Assembly: GCF_036417845.1 (NCBI RefSeq)
Contig: NC_089982.1
Coordinates: forward strand, 41,565,684-41,629,683
Source of the DNA: Apteryx mantelli
Lineage: Eukaryota; Chordata; Aves; Apterygiformes; Apterygidae
Direction of reading: 5' to 3'
DNA: 64,000 nt
The position numbers and the translations under genes are program-made. Shown here one piece after another: positions 50,261 to 64,000 of the stretch (positions within the stretch are counted from its first letter, which is position 1; every line of letters begins with the position of its first letter). The notes beneath the pieces were generated by a model, which saw only the letters and a list, made by a program, of their open reading frames with translations, ran no database searches and was not told where the DNA came from.

Positions 50261-53200
50261 AGCACTGACTATATTTTAACAGTGCTGAGCAATTCAGGGA
50301 TTCATTTCAGGCCTGAGTTTTAGCAGATTCACTGAATAGGCTTGTATTTTGTCAGTCAAACAATGGGGTTCAATTCTGCAGGGTCTTCTTACCCTGGGCT
50401 CGATGCCACATGGACAGAAGGAACTAGGATTTTTTTCAGCCCAGTGCACAGGCTAAATGAACAAATATCTGTCCACAATATTCAATATGTACAAATCTAA
50501 AAGCACCTCCTGGAAGGTCAGAAATTTTCACAGAATTTGTTTAGGTAGGGAGAGCTAAGATGTGAAAGCCCATCCACCTCAATGCCCTGCTTTGTCAGAG
50601 GAACCTGGGCTTTCGACGCTGGGTTGTGAACGCCACTCCACCCCCAAGGTTTAGTGTTACAGCTCTAAGTTCTCTTTCAGTCCAGCCCTCCATCATCTTT
50701 GTTTCTTTATAGAAATGCTCAAACTGTATTAAGCACAGGATGTATAAACTAAGAAGACAGTTAAGCCTGATAACAAATTTTACCCTTCGGCAAGCTAGGA
50801 CATATATGTGTGTGTTTCAATTTATTTGGAGAGAACTCCTCGTATTAACAGAATCAATATCTTCTAGTCATATCTACTTTGAATGAAAAAAAAGTTTCTT
50901 CTCTGTAATGGCTCTAATATATGGCTTTCATTCAGCTGTGTCTTCACATATTTTCACTTTTGTTCTCCCTGCGTTGTCAAATTACAACAGATCTATTTCA
51001 TTGTCCACAAATCTGGGATATTCAGCAATTTCAGAAACAGTAAGTTGAAACCTACTCTGATTTATCCTACTGGAAGACAAGAAAAACTTCACTAAAATCA
51101 ATGAAACTGCCCTAAGCAAAGCCAACACATGAGATCAGAATGGAAACCTGTATAATATTTTGCAGTAGAAAAATAGCTGGTTCAAGATTCTTAAAGTAGA
51201 TTGAATACAGTTAATAGCAAAAGAATCTTTTATTGATGTAAATTCTTCAGCCTTAGATTCACATAGACTTTGCTGTAATTTATATTTTCTTCTCATGTCT
51301 GTTCAGGATCTGAACTTGCCAGTGGAGTGTGCTGAGATTATTCTCCTGTCGTGTTTATCAAATACCTGAAAGGAATGGGAAGTTTATTTTGGATTGAATG
51401 TACTTGAAAAAACAGGCTAAATAAAGGTAAAACAGTCTCCAGCTTTTTTCTGTGATTCAAAATACACAGGCTTCTTTACAGGTATAACACTGTATGCCCA
51501 TACCTTTCTGCCCACATATTCTTCTGAACATCAGTAAGGAAAAAAGATGCTTTGAGGTTTCCGTTCTTCACAAATGAAGCCAATGGCATACTAGGTCAGG
51601 CTTCTTTTTCATCCACTGACATAACAGTATCTTTCCAACAGCAAAAAGGAAAAAAATCATATCTTGAAATGCAGTCGATCCACAAAATACTTCACTATAA
51701 GTATTTTATATACAATGTCAAAGCCATTCCTGTGGCTATTAATGACAAAAAGTTCCTGATGGAGGGAACTTTTTTAAATTGACTGGTATAATAAGTGTCC
51801 CACTTGGGAGGAGAGCAGGGAGAAGGGAGTTGATAGTTCTTTGAACTAAATTGTTTTGTTAAATTTTAAGGAAAAAGGCAAAACAAAATGTAATATCTCT
51901 GCTCAGGTGGGGAAGTATTACATAATAGTTAAAAAATCACTAAAATAACCATTCTGAATATAGTCATTGTTGATGAAGAGAAGGAGGACAAAGTGCTCAC
52001 ACAAAGAAATAAAATGGTGGTACTAAGAGCACTTAAAAGGAAAACCTCTGAGCAGCAGTTTAATACATTGTTTAAAATTGTAAAGGAAAATGAGATCCAT
52101 GAATAGGCTTTTATTGTAATTATCTAGTCATCTATTATATGCCTAAAACCATGCATTTTTGAAAATGCCAGCAGAATTACTAGGTAGACTTTCTTAGAAT
52201 CTTCTCAGTTGATGCAATCTAACTGGAAAGAAAGATAAATCATATTACAGCATTTAAAATCAATAATACTTCTTGCCATTTGAATTAGATGAGAAAAATA
52301 TTGACAGAAAAGCATATAGTTCATTTTCTCCTTTTGACTTTCTTCGTATAGTATGGCCATTCTAAGTCAACGTTTCAGGTGTAGCTGAAATGCGCAAATA
52401 TTTCAGTTCTTCTCTGGGAAGTCCTGACTTTGGTTACTATAAAGTTTTTTATTCTGATGAAACTAAATGTTTTGAATTAAGTGTAAGATTTCTTGATTAT
52501 CCTGGTAAATATGAAAGGGTATATTATAAATTTGTGCTCCTCCTATGAGTTAACTGGTTCTCAGGTACAAATAAAAAGAATAACATTAACAGAAATCTGA
52601 GGGATACAGTGAAAAAAAAAGAAAATATTGTCTTGAACAATTGCTTACCGGCAATACACCACTAACTGCACACTAGAGCTTCTGAATTTCAAACATGCAG
52701 TAAACCTGTAATTAAATTAGTAATGGATAATTGGAAGGAAACCTCAAAATTACTGAAATTTAGAATAAATTCTATTATATGTCTTTGGGTCAATAAAAAT
52801 TAAGATTCTGGAACAATGATAAAAGAGAGGGTGGAAGACATTACCTATGACTCCCCCAAAACTGTCATTTAACTGAAAGTATATTTGGAAGAGCAACAGA
52901 GACTGAATTCCATAATTTTACATATTACTAAATTATCATTACTAAGTTATGATGCTGTCTGTGAAGTACGTAAATCATGATCAGTCACAGTCTATGAAAA
53001 TCTACATCAAAAAATTGGAACTCTAAATGAAATGGAGTTTATTAGTTCTTAAAAACACAACAGCTTTCTAATTAAAAAGAGGATTAAAAAGAGGATGCCA
53101 AAATATTTTCTAGATAATAAAACAATAGCAGTATTACAATATTAACAAAATCCTTGCAGAACATTCACATTTGCTGAACTGAGGATATTCAATCTTTGGC

Positions 53201-53324
53201 ATACATAAAATTATATATATTAGGAAACCAGAAGCATACTCTATGGAATACCAGCTAGATCATTAGATACCTTAATAAATGTTACATGCATGTGTCTATA
53301 ATCAGAGAGCAAGGTTTGTAGGAA

Positions 53325-53480
53325 GGAGTAGTGTTCTTTATTAAACTAACGGTATAGCTGAAGAATGCAAGGTGTTGGTCAAATAAGTCCTTCATTTTTT
53401 AGGTAAATTTCTTCAGATATTTAGGTTTCACTGAAGAAGGGCTTCATCCACATACAAGTTTTCTGTTTGTTGTTTTTTCC
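53325..53480. repeat. Possible ancient amniote interspersed repeat
   Basis: TTTATTAAACTAACGGTATA and, about 90 bp later, CACTGAAGAAGGGCTTCATC resemble a dispersed sequence common in turtles and crocodilians (ATTGGACCAACT...CTGAAGAAGGGCTTGTG). I cannot name the family with confidence. Confidence 0.3.
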
Positions 53481-53961
53481 CCCCACATTATGGCAATTAA
53501 TTAATAAACAATGTTTTCCCTTCCTAGAAAACCTTGCCTTGCTTTTACCCTTAAACAATCACAGCTTTACTGTGTCTTATACATAATTATTCATGAAGAG
53601 AAAAGAAAGAGGGCGAATTTTTTTTTATATATCACCTCTTAAAGAGAGTATTGGCCTGAATAATTTATATGGCACACCTTGCACTGGAATCTGGGGGGAA
53701 AACAATCTTTTTTTTTAAACTTGTAGCATCATTTCACAGAACTAAAAGAACATCTTTGTTATTTTATTATATATGACAACTGTAATATATTTTGTATGTA
53801 AGATCCTTTGTTTATGCTTCTCTGTAACATATGTTCCTATTTAAAACATGCTGGGTGTAGGCTAAGCTGTGAATTTGTTCTAACGGAAGATATAGAAAGC
53901 TTGCAATAAATAAAATGGAGTGAAGCGTGAGTGAAAACATGTAGGGAGCCAGTTGGGGGAA

Positions 53962-53986
53962 TGTAGTCTTCTTGTAGAAGACTACA
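53962..53986. other. Perfect 10-bp inverted repeat (hairpin)
   Basis: TGTAGTCTTC and GAAGACTACA pair perfectly around a 5-nt loop TTGTA. No T-run or gene follows that would make it a terminator, and no microRNA-length stem is present. Confidence 0.85.
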
Positions 53987-55990
53987 AGAAACCCCAAGAA
54001 CATGCTGGGAGATGGTGAATTTGTATAAAAGGAAATCAGTGAAAAATATTGGCAGAGAAAACATCATGTTCTGCCATAGGTTCAATACGCATTTAATTAA
54101 AAAGAAAGAAGATACCTAAATTTTAATTACTGGAGAAAAATATCAAAAGAATTATTATGAAATGAGAGAACTGTTGTCCATCCTTGTGGAAAGATAGAGG
54201 GCACACTATCATCAAGAAGATTAAAAATAAGAACATTAACATTATGACTAATAGTAATAAGTGATTTTTTTCATCCAGTAGATTAAAATAAGAACAATTT
54301 TAATATTCATAAGCTAGAAGAAGAAGTCATGCAGTACTTTTGAATAGGAAAAGGCAGTCTCAGTATTGTTCAGTCTTTTACCAGGAATGGAAGTTGTCAT
54401 CCTAGGTGAAGTATAACTCACCAAAGATAGTTTTAAAATCATTTTTAAAATAGCAACACACCAAACAGAGCATTTAACCCATTAAAAGGTGACAGAAAGG
54501 ACAGATTCAAGTGAAATATATAAATACTGGTTATGGATTTTTATATGAATTACTGTCAGTATATTTTTGTTTTGAGCACAGTCTTTAAAGAATTATTTCC
54601 ACATGGTTATTTCTTTAAAATATACAATCTGGAAGTTAAAATTAACTGCTGATAGCTAGGAGTGTAAACATCTCTGCCTTGCAAGTGTAAGATACCCCTT
54701 TTTATTATTAAATTACAGGACCATCATAATTTCTTCCTTCCCCAATACAGGAATGAAACAGCTCACCAAATTATTTTTGTTGCCTTTACTGAGTCCTGCT
54801 TAATGGTCCTGACCATGAAAGGACTCTTAATACCAGCAGAACTAAGATTTTGCCCACTTCTTCAAAATTTCATTTATCTTGTGATCCCATTGAGTACTGT
54901 AACTGGAGAGAAATGTTTTCTCCACTCTGATATTATATAAAATGTAGTAGTAGTGGGTGAGACATTGTCCACATGATACAAGTGCAAAGTTTCTTGACTG
55001 CTGGACCCCATATTCCAACTGGCTAATTAACAGATATTCATGCTCTGAATGACTTTTTCCTCTAGCTCTTGTAGTATGTTCTGTCTTTTTTTTGTGACTG
55101 AATTTGGCTGAGATTAGGATTTTGAGATGCAGAGTTAAGTTTATGCTTTTCCCCATCTTGGAACTGTATTCATAGAAAATTTAATTCACACTAACGAGTT
55201 ACAGCTCATAAGTAATATAATATTTAAATATGTTCTTTTTTTCCTCATAAATTGTGCTTTTTTGTTGCTAACCTTAAGACAAAAGTCATCAGCAGGTTTC
55301 TTTAGGACCTGCTTAGAACGAAAACCAAAATACAAAATACAAACTGATCAGAGGTAAACAGGACTTTCTCTACATTAAAGTGGGTGTTTCCTTTGGAGAG
55401 ATGACTCTAAATAAAGCATGATCTCTTCTATATCAAATTGATTAGCAAATTAACAACTCTTTTATTCCACTACTGAACTGTATTATAAATTTGCTATTAA
55501 GTCTCAATGACCTGTTTTCTCCCAGAACAGTTGCACTTGAAGAGATGTGACCAAGGGTATACTGAAGGGATTGCGTTTGCATTTGGACACATGCTATCCC
55601 AGAGTTTTAGAGGCTTCATCTGCAGTGCTGTACTCAACCACTCCTTTCCTATGCTATAAATACTCTTCAGTTATTTAGAAAGGAGCACTTACCTTCATAT
55701 ATTGCATCTTTTGCAAGTTCTGTTATTGGATTTGAGTTCCCTGGAAGCCAAGAAATGTATTCCAGATTTCAAAATGACAACATCCTTGGTTTAAGATGAG
55801 ATGTTCAGAGCTATGGATTGCAAATGATAAAGCATATTACTTTTTGAGGCTACCTTAGGCTGTCTTTCAGCCTAACCTTAACATTTGGGTTTTTCATTTG
55901 CAAATGCACATTTACCAGAAATGCAAGCTCAGTCAGTGACTACAACAACTGACATAAATTAAGACTGTTATTTCTTCCATCCCCAAGTCA

Positions 55991-56430
55991 GAATCATGGA
56001 ACCACAGAATAATTCAGGCTGGAAGGGAACTCAGGAGTTCTCTAGTCCAAGGGCCTGCTCAAAGCCAGCTCAGCTAAAGGTCAGCCCGGCTGCTCTGGGC
56101 ATTATCCAGTCAGGTCTTGAAAAACCTCTAAGGATGGAGACTGCGCAACCCCTCTGGGCAACCTGTTCCAATGCTTGACTGTCCTCACAGTGAAAAAGCT
56201 TTTATTTATATGCAGTTTGACCTCACATTTCAACTTATGTCTGCTGTGTCTTGTCCTCCTGCCACTCACTGCTGTGAAGAGCCTGGCTTGGTCTTTTTGA
56301 TAACCTCCTGGTATCTACTGGCAAGCAGCTATTAGGTTTCCTTGAAGCTCTCTCCTCTCCAGACTGGAAAAAGCCCTTCCCCTCAATTTCTCCTGAAAGA
56401 GCCATGAATAAAAACACAAACTGGGATTCC
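55991..56430 (-). mobile_element. CR1 LINE, 5'-truncated 3' end
   Basis: The reverse complement shows the CR1 3' UTR in order: CAGTCTGGAGAGGAG near 56360, the CACTGTGAGG...GGAACAGGTTGCCCAGAG core around 56155-56195, the TTGGACTAGAGAACTCC segment near 56040, CCCTTCCAGCC near 56020, and a terminal ATTCTGTGGTTCCATGATTCTG at the left end. CR1 is the dominant LINE of birds and other sauropsids. Copies are usually 5'-truncated and end in short octamer repeats instead of poly-A, as here. No reverse-transcriptase coding remains. Moderate divergence suggests a medium-age insertion. Confidence 0.92.
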
Positions 56431-56435
56431 AGCTC

Positions 56436-56640
56436 TTCCCCTTATTTAGAATAATATTTTCAGTCTGGTCACCTGTATTCAAGAAAGCTGAACTCAAACT
56501 GGAACAAGTACAAAGATGACTGTGGGGATAAAGTATTTATCAAGAAATATTAGTTAGCTAGTTTAACCTCACCAAAGGTTGAGAAGTTGAGACAATTGCT
56601 TATACATGCAGTCTGGAAAATATTATCAAGGAAGCAGCAT
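56436..56640 (+). mobile_element. CR1 LINE fragment, older subfamily
   Basis: On the plus strand, TTTAGAATAATATTTTCAG followed by TCTGGTCACC, CAAGAAAGCTGAACT, GGAACAAGTACAAAG and later GGTTGAGAAGTTGAGACAATTG match in order the older CR1 3' region (TACTGTGTTCAGTTCTGGTC..., then the AAGACGACT-GAGAGG block). It is more diverged than the neighbouring minus-strand copy and has opposite polarity, so it is a separate insertion abutting it near 56430. Confidence 0.6.
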
Positions 56641-59600
56641 TATTAAAGTCAAAAAATAATATTACAACAAAGAACATGGTCACAAAAAATTTATGCTGAA
56701 AATTTTCACTGTTTTAACAGAGCTTAGTAAGGTTATGGAGGATTTTATAAATAATTAAAACATATGGAAAGTAAGGTTGTGATAACGGTCCTAAACTGTC
56801 TGATATTTTGGCATATGCCAAGAGGTTTTAAAGAAAACAAAATTACTGTTTGTATATTGATCCTTGTTTTAAGATTTTTTTTCTGGTTACTTTTGTGAGC
56901 AAGAAAAAGGTTTTTTTAATTATCTCTTAATCTTAATTCTCTTAATCCTGGGTTTATTTCCTCTTTTGAAGCACTGAAATTGGCCACAACCTGTCAAAAC
57001 CAGGATACTGTCAGGTTACATTGCTACTGGTTGTTGTATCCTGCTTGAACACTTAGGGTTAATTTATAGTTAGAAGTGCCTTAGGGTTAGGTATTGTGGT
57101 AACTGGCTTTCAGAGCACAGTCTTGAACTTCTTGTCCTGACAATGAGAGGACTCCCAAGTCCTCTATGCCCATGGAAAACATTGGGTACCTCAGCATGAG
57201 CACATAGAGAGCGAGAAGATGACAAAAAGCTATCTAGAGCTGGCTAATGGAGCTAACACTGTGCGTTAGCTACGAACCTTGCTATGAATTCAGTCTGTTA
57301 CTGATAAAGGTCGGAAGGTGTCTCCCGCCATTTCGGATCAGTAAGTCAGAACCCTGCAATCTTTAAAGGCATAAGATGAAGTCATTTTTTTTCCTTTTAA
57401 AACACAGATGCTGGAAAAGCAGGGGAAGTTTTCCTCCTTTTTGTACCCTATGCACTGGTGAAAGCACTTGTCCAAGATACAGCATAGTCCAGTTCAAATC
57501 CACACGTTTACATAATAAAATTCAGTCAGACAAAATTTGCATCTGTTGACCAACAAAATATCCTACAAAGCTTATCTGTCCGTGTTGGTTTTCCCTAATA
57601 TGTTGCTCGAGAGAATGACTGGCAGAATGAGGAGGAAAAGTGAAAATGTTAGTTAATGCGATTTTGAATTCTTAAATATTAGGCTTGTTCCTGTAACAAT
57701 TGATTTATTTTCCCAGAAGCTCTTGAAACATTACTGGGGAGCATGTTCACTTTAAATACCATGAAAAGTGAAAAAATATGAGTACAGGTAACTGGCAATG
57801 GTAAAATTGGTCAGAATTATTTGGCATCTACCATTTATTTAAAAAAGTAGCAGGGTAGCCACTTTTACTAACTAAAATAAATATCCCAAATTAAGGTGAT
57901 GTTGCTCTTTAGGTTTAAATCAAACTGGGAATCTTGTGGTAAGTAGGCAAAATCATCTAATAACTATGTTCTTGTATTAATACAACCCTCACAATTTACA
58001 AGACTTCTATTCTGCAATCCGTATGTCAGAATGTTTCCTTCCTCACTGAAATGCAGACACCACCTAGGTGTAACAAAACAGCTGTTCAATAACACAAAGG
58101 AAGACCGTATTCAAGCTTGAAAGAAAAGAGCTTGTTTTAATTCAAAGTTGAAACTGTTCATGAAGTCACTATTTAAAAATCTAAGTAATACCAGGATAGG
58201 TTTGTGTGTCCAGATGCCCTTTAACCTGTAATCAACAGACAGCCTTACCTAATGATGTTGTGAGGGCCTCCACGAAAGCTCAGAATGACATTTTGCTGCA
58301 TTTATATCACTTACAATAGTATATAGAGTTCTTTGAAGCTTTTTAAAATCATTTTTGCCATTGAAGTTTTTAAAGACGTGTATACAAGAGATATTTATAT
58401 CTTTCATGAAAAAAGAGACTTCTTAGGTATTTGCAAAGGAATTTTATTTTTGGACTTAGGAACTCTCTGGCACTATATGCCTAGATGTTTGAAATAATTT
58501 ATTTGTGGCAGCTATAATTGAATGCACTGAAAGAGTTGTTCTGAGCTTAGCTCACCTATTTGTGCAGGAGCTTAATTAGTAATCACACACAATTTGACAC
58601 TTACAAACTGAGCAGTCTCAAAGTATATAAATGAAGGCAGATGGTGATGCTCCAGACACCATGCAAAACGTGAAAAATGCAAGATCAGATTTTGAAATAA
58701 GCATCTCCACTGGTTTGTAACAGAGGAACTTTCAAAAATAGTCTCTGTTCTCTTCCTCACACCTACTGTTTGATGAACACAGTAGAGCAGCACATATTTA
58801 AGCTGATTATCATTATGGAAGAGCAGTTTAGAAGATACCATCAGGCACACACTATTAAAAATGTCTACTGCCAAACTGAAGGGAAAGGTAATATCATTTT
58901 GTGTGGTGCAGTTTTTGCTTTCCTTTGGAAATTTTAAAATTAGCCTGACAACCTTTTCTCTGTGGCTCTTAAAGCACTGTTTTTTGAATATATTAGCAAA
59001 GGAAGCTTCATCATTGCAATCCCTGGTGGAACACACATCTTGTCCTCATATCCTTTAAATGTGCTTCTCTCAAATTCATTAGTGTACAGGAACACAGTGT
59101 GATCTTTCAGCAACTTTAATGGAATTCAGTTGTCATGTACATTTGACTTCTTCCATTATGATTACAGGAAAAGAAATAAATACTTTAGTCTATTTCTGTA
59201 AGCAGATCCTAAATCTCTAAGGTTTATAACAGGTTTGAAATAAAATATGGGTATTTACAACAAATTAATAGGGGGCATTTGTTACCTCTGCAACAATCTG
59301 AATCTCTGTAGCAATTAGAAAAGACAGGATTTGAAGCCAACTATTGTTGCCTCCTGGTTTGTCTTAAGGGAAATTTTGGACAAATGAAGACAGTTTCAGT
59401 GGGCTCAGAACAATTCCTGGACACTAGAAACCTATTTCAAATCCATAACAATGGGAAAGAAACAAACTACAGATTTTGAGCTATTACACGGGAATAGTTA
59501 AAACATCAAACAAACAAACAAAGAATTGGCAATAGTCCTTTACCAAATAGCTTTAGCTCTTGAGTCAAAGATATTCCTAGGATGGGATTAGAGAAACTGC

Positions 59601-61129
59601 TTTCAAACAAGAATTTTAACATAACTAGGACAAATACTCTGCTATACAAATTACTGTAATATTATTGACGTAATCAAGCTTTGTTATGTTAATAGAGATT
59701 TCTGTCTCCTGTTACATATAAAGAGTAATATATTTAATTTACACTTTAAAACTTCTCTAATTGCCAAATGCTGTTAATATTCAGGAAAAGGCCACTGCCA
59801 AAACTGACAATTGACTTTGACAGAGAAAAGATACTTAAGGGATCATGCCTGATGCAGAAGAGCTTTCATTGTCATGAGAATCTCATTACTGTCATAAGAC
59901 CTCATTCTTTTACTGTTAATAATTAGGCAGGGAGAAGGCAAAGTAAGTATATATTCCAGTTACACTGAGCAGGCTGGATAAGGAGTTTAACTTTGCTACA
60001 GGAATGCCAGGCTTATTGGTTTTGGCTTATATGCCTATACAGCTTCTAGACTAGAGGTTTTTGGCTCCAGATGCTAGACATGCGAATAGACATCTGTCTA
60101 TACTCTAATTACTCTGTGCCTAATTGATTAATAGATGAGATTTTCTGTGTAGCAGCCCAAGGAATGTTTCCTAGTTAAGCTCTTTTAAAAGTTTTCCCCA
60201 CACACACACACTGTGTATTATTTATTATATACATATGTAATAAAAGACAGATAAACTTCCTTCTACCTTGTTTTCAAATAAAACCAGTGCTACATGCCGC
60301 TTGAACATGGCTACATTGGAGTATTCACCAAAGTCAGGAGTGTTTAAAACTTACGGGGTTTATTCTCCTTTTGTCAAGCATTATCTACATACAGAACATC
60401 CACATGGGGTAAGTTACAGAAGAAAAATGCAGGAGACAGACTACTGTAAATAACTGAGTACCAGACTGTTTACATGGTTCTCGTTTGTTCACAATGGAGA
60501 AAAATTGTTAAAAAGGAAAACAGCTTCAGCATCTAGAAATGTAAGCAGACTTTTCTTTTAGTTAAATCTACCTACCAGGAAGTTTGCTCAAGCTAAAGAG
60601 ATCTACCGTATCACACAGGGCAGGATGCTAAATACACACAAGATTACAATGCTAGAAAATTCCAGATTTCTAAGCAATTTTACACAATCTAAACCAGAGT
60701 AAAATTTTGTTTAAAAAAAGATATTTCTTTCTGATTGCCTTTAGTAAATGGAGGTCAGTTTAAGAGCTTATAAGTATTATTTAACAAAAACATAATAAAA
60801 ATAAAAATACCTCCAAACTTTTAAGTCATTGCTCTAGGTCTGGATAGTTGTTTTACTGCTGGCTTTCTGGTTCTACTGATTATGGTTATTCTGAGAATCT
60901 TATTATTCCCATTTAGATGTGTAAGCATTGTTAAAATTAGAATACTAAGCTAACAAACTATAAAAAATACAAAGTTTTTGCTGTTTTTTGCACTAATCCA
61001 ATTGGATGCATGGAATAGAAAATCTGTTGAGTTAACCAAATGACTTAACAAATATGGGTCAATGATAAAATGCATAAGCAGAAATGTTATCCACCAGTTG
61101 CACACTTCAGTTCTCTTGGTTTCTAGTTT
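56641..61129. other. Gene-free stretch downstream of FSTL5
   Basis: No gene supported, although the second-longest open frame of the window (154 codons, minus strand, 58572-59036) lies here; its composition is unlike a known protein. The part 57000-57360 has a few CpGs and more complex sequence and may be a decayed transposon. Confidence 0.55.
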
Positions 61130-62058
61130 CTTAAAATGCATTCTTTTATTTTTAAATAACAGTTTTCTTGCCCGTATAAGTGAAGCTTTGTAATGTCAGG
61201 TTTTCAGAATGTGGTTTACTCTGAACAGATAAGTGCAATGTTGCTCTTTAGTAGCACTCAAACGCCTTGTTAATGAAAGCCTGGGATAGCTGAAATCCTA
61301 ACGCCTATATTTTTCTAAAGAAAGATTAAGCTTCTGCAAGCAGCTGACTGTATCTGAACTAAAAGACACCATAAAAAACAAACTCCTCAAATTGCAGTGA
61401 TCAGAAAACAGTGCACTGCAAATATAATTTCTCCTTTTTTTCTTTTTGTATGTTCAACAAGTTGAGACTAGAAATTTGATACAAAAAGTTTCTCTCCAAT
61501 GACAAGCAATCCTGTAGCCACAATGGGAGTAAATTATACAATTTCTATGCTTTACCTCTCTTGTGAGACTTTTGCTTCAAGGCACAAAAACATTAAACAG
61601 TGGACTGGACAGAACAGTACAGAACATTTCAGTTTAAGGAGTCAAAGGTTGTACATCATCTCTTATTTTTGTGTCTGAAGCAAATCAACCCAAAATTTGA
61701 ATAATATTTAAGCCTTCATTTCACAAATGCAAAGGGTCATATTAAATTCCCTGAAGCTTTATGTTTTTTTCCTACTTCCTTTAAAATAATGTATGATACT
61801 TATCAATTTCAACATTTGGTAATCCCAGTCAACTAATACTATCTCAGCTGATAGTTAATAAAGAGTATCATTATCAAATAACCATTGTTTTAGTAACTTT
61901 TATGTCAAAGTTGATTCAAATTATGTTTGAGTCAAAGAAATAAGAGGTATAGAAGGGTCTAACATTTAAAATGAAAATTGTGTAAATTTTAAGAATGGTG
62001 TAATTTAAGTGCAATGTACTGTAAAACTATGAATTCAGTAAATATCTAACATAGATCC
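61130..62058 (-). other. FSTL5: Presumed FSTL5 3' UTR
   Basis: This AT-rich stretch follows the FSTL5 stop codon. Scanning downstream on the minus strand, the first canonical AATAAA I find is at 61145-61150, about 0.9 kb after the stop. The minimal 3' UTR could therefore end near 61130. The true transcript may run further to another signal. No coding frame of note overlaps it. The end point is inference only. Confidence 0.35.

Positions 62059-64000
<1,942 letters not shown>

Larger units (their letters stand above)
47039..55990. other. Gene-free AT-rich intergenic stretch
   Basis: No gene supported. It holds the G-quadruplex motif at 48769, the hairpin at 53962 and weak ancient-repeat candidates near 50005 and 53325. 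Confidence 0.65.

Noticed and set aside
58572-59036. 154-codon open frame on the minus strand
   Set aside because: Longest frame apart from FSTL5, but the translation has no recognisable domain, the composition is that of AT-rich non-coding DNA, and no promoter or splice structure supports it. A chance frame of this length is expected in 64 kb.

Overview
The window looks like vertebrate nuclear DNA, most likely from a bird (another sauropsid is possible). It is AT-rich and nearly gene-free. Its transposon remnants are CR1 LINE fragments of more than one age, a few short MIR-like fragments and one clear solo LTR of an endogenous retrovirus. I recognise no mammalian L1 or Alu/B1 elements. There are no bacterial operons, CRISPR arrays or dense coding stretches.

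The only gene I can support is at the right-hand end on the minus strand. It is the terminal coding exon of a follistatin-like gene, best matched to FSTL5 (62059-62761), with a good splice acceptor, a TAA stop and part of the preceding intron (62762-64000). The rest of the window, about 61 kb, lies 3' of that gene. FSTL5 sits beside a large gene-poor interval in amniotes, which fits this layout.

Layout: 1-6819 gene-free; MIR-like fragment near 6820-6905; gene-free with a possible conserved non-coding block near 10225-10480; a GC-richer unexplained patch 11030-11600; gene-free to 26050 with a (CA)/(TA) microsatellite and a second MIR-like fragment; an old plus-strand CR1 at 26050-26850; gene-free to 35542 with a third MIR-like fragment; a ~125-bp direct repeat in two very similar copies (35543-35679 and 36605-36750) about 1.07 kb apart; gene-free to 42966; a 765-bp solo LTR with 5-bp target duplications (42972-43736); a probable minus-strand LTR-element fragment (about 45931-47038); gene-free to 55990; two abutting CR1 fragments of opposite strand and different divergence (55991-56430 and 56436-56640); gene-free to the presumed FSTL5 3' UTR; then the FSTL5 exon and intron, with CR1-like remnants near the right edge.

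I found no evidence of a new multi-gene system. The items most worth checking are the recent-looking direct repeat, the solo LTR and its internal repeat structure, the probable second LTR element, and candidate conserved non-coding blocks beside FSTL5. All family assignments come from recognising patterns by eye, since no database search was possible.
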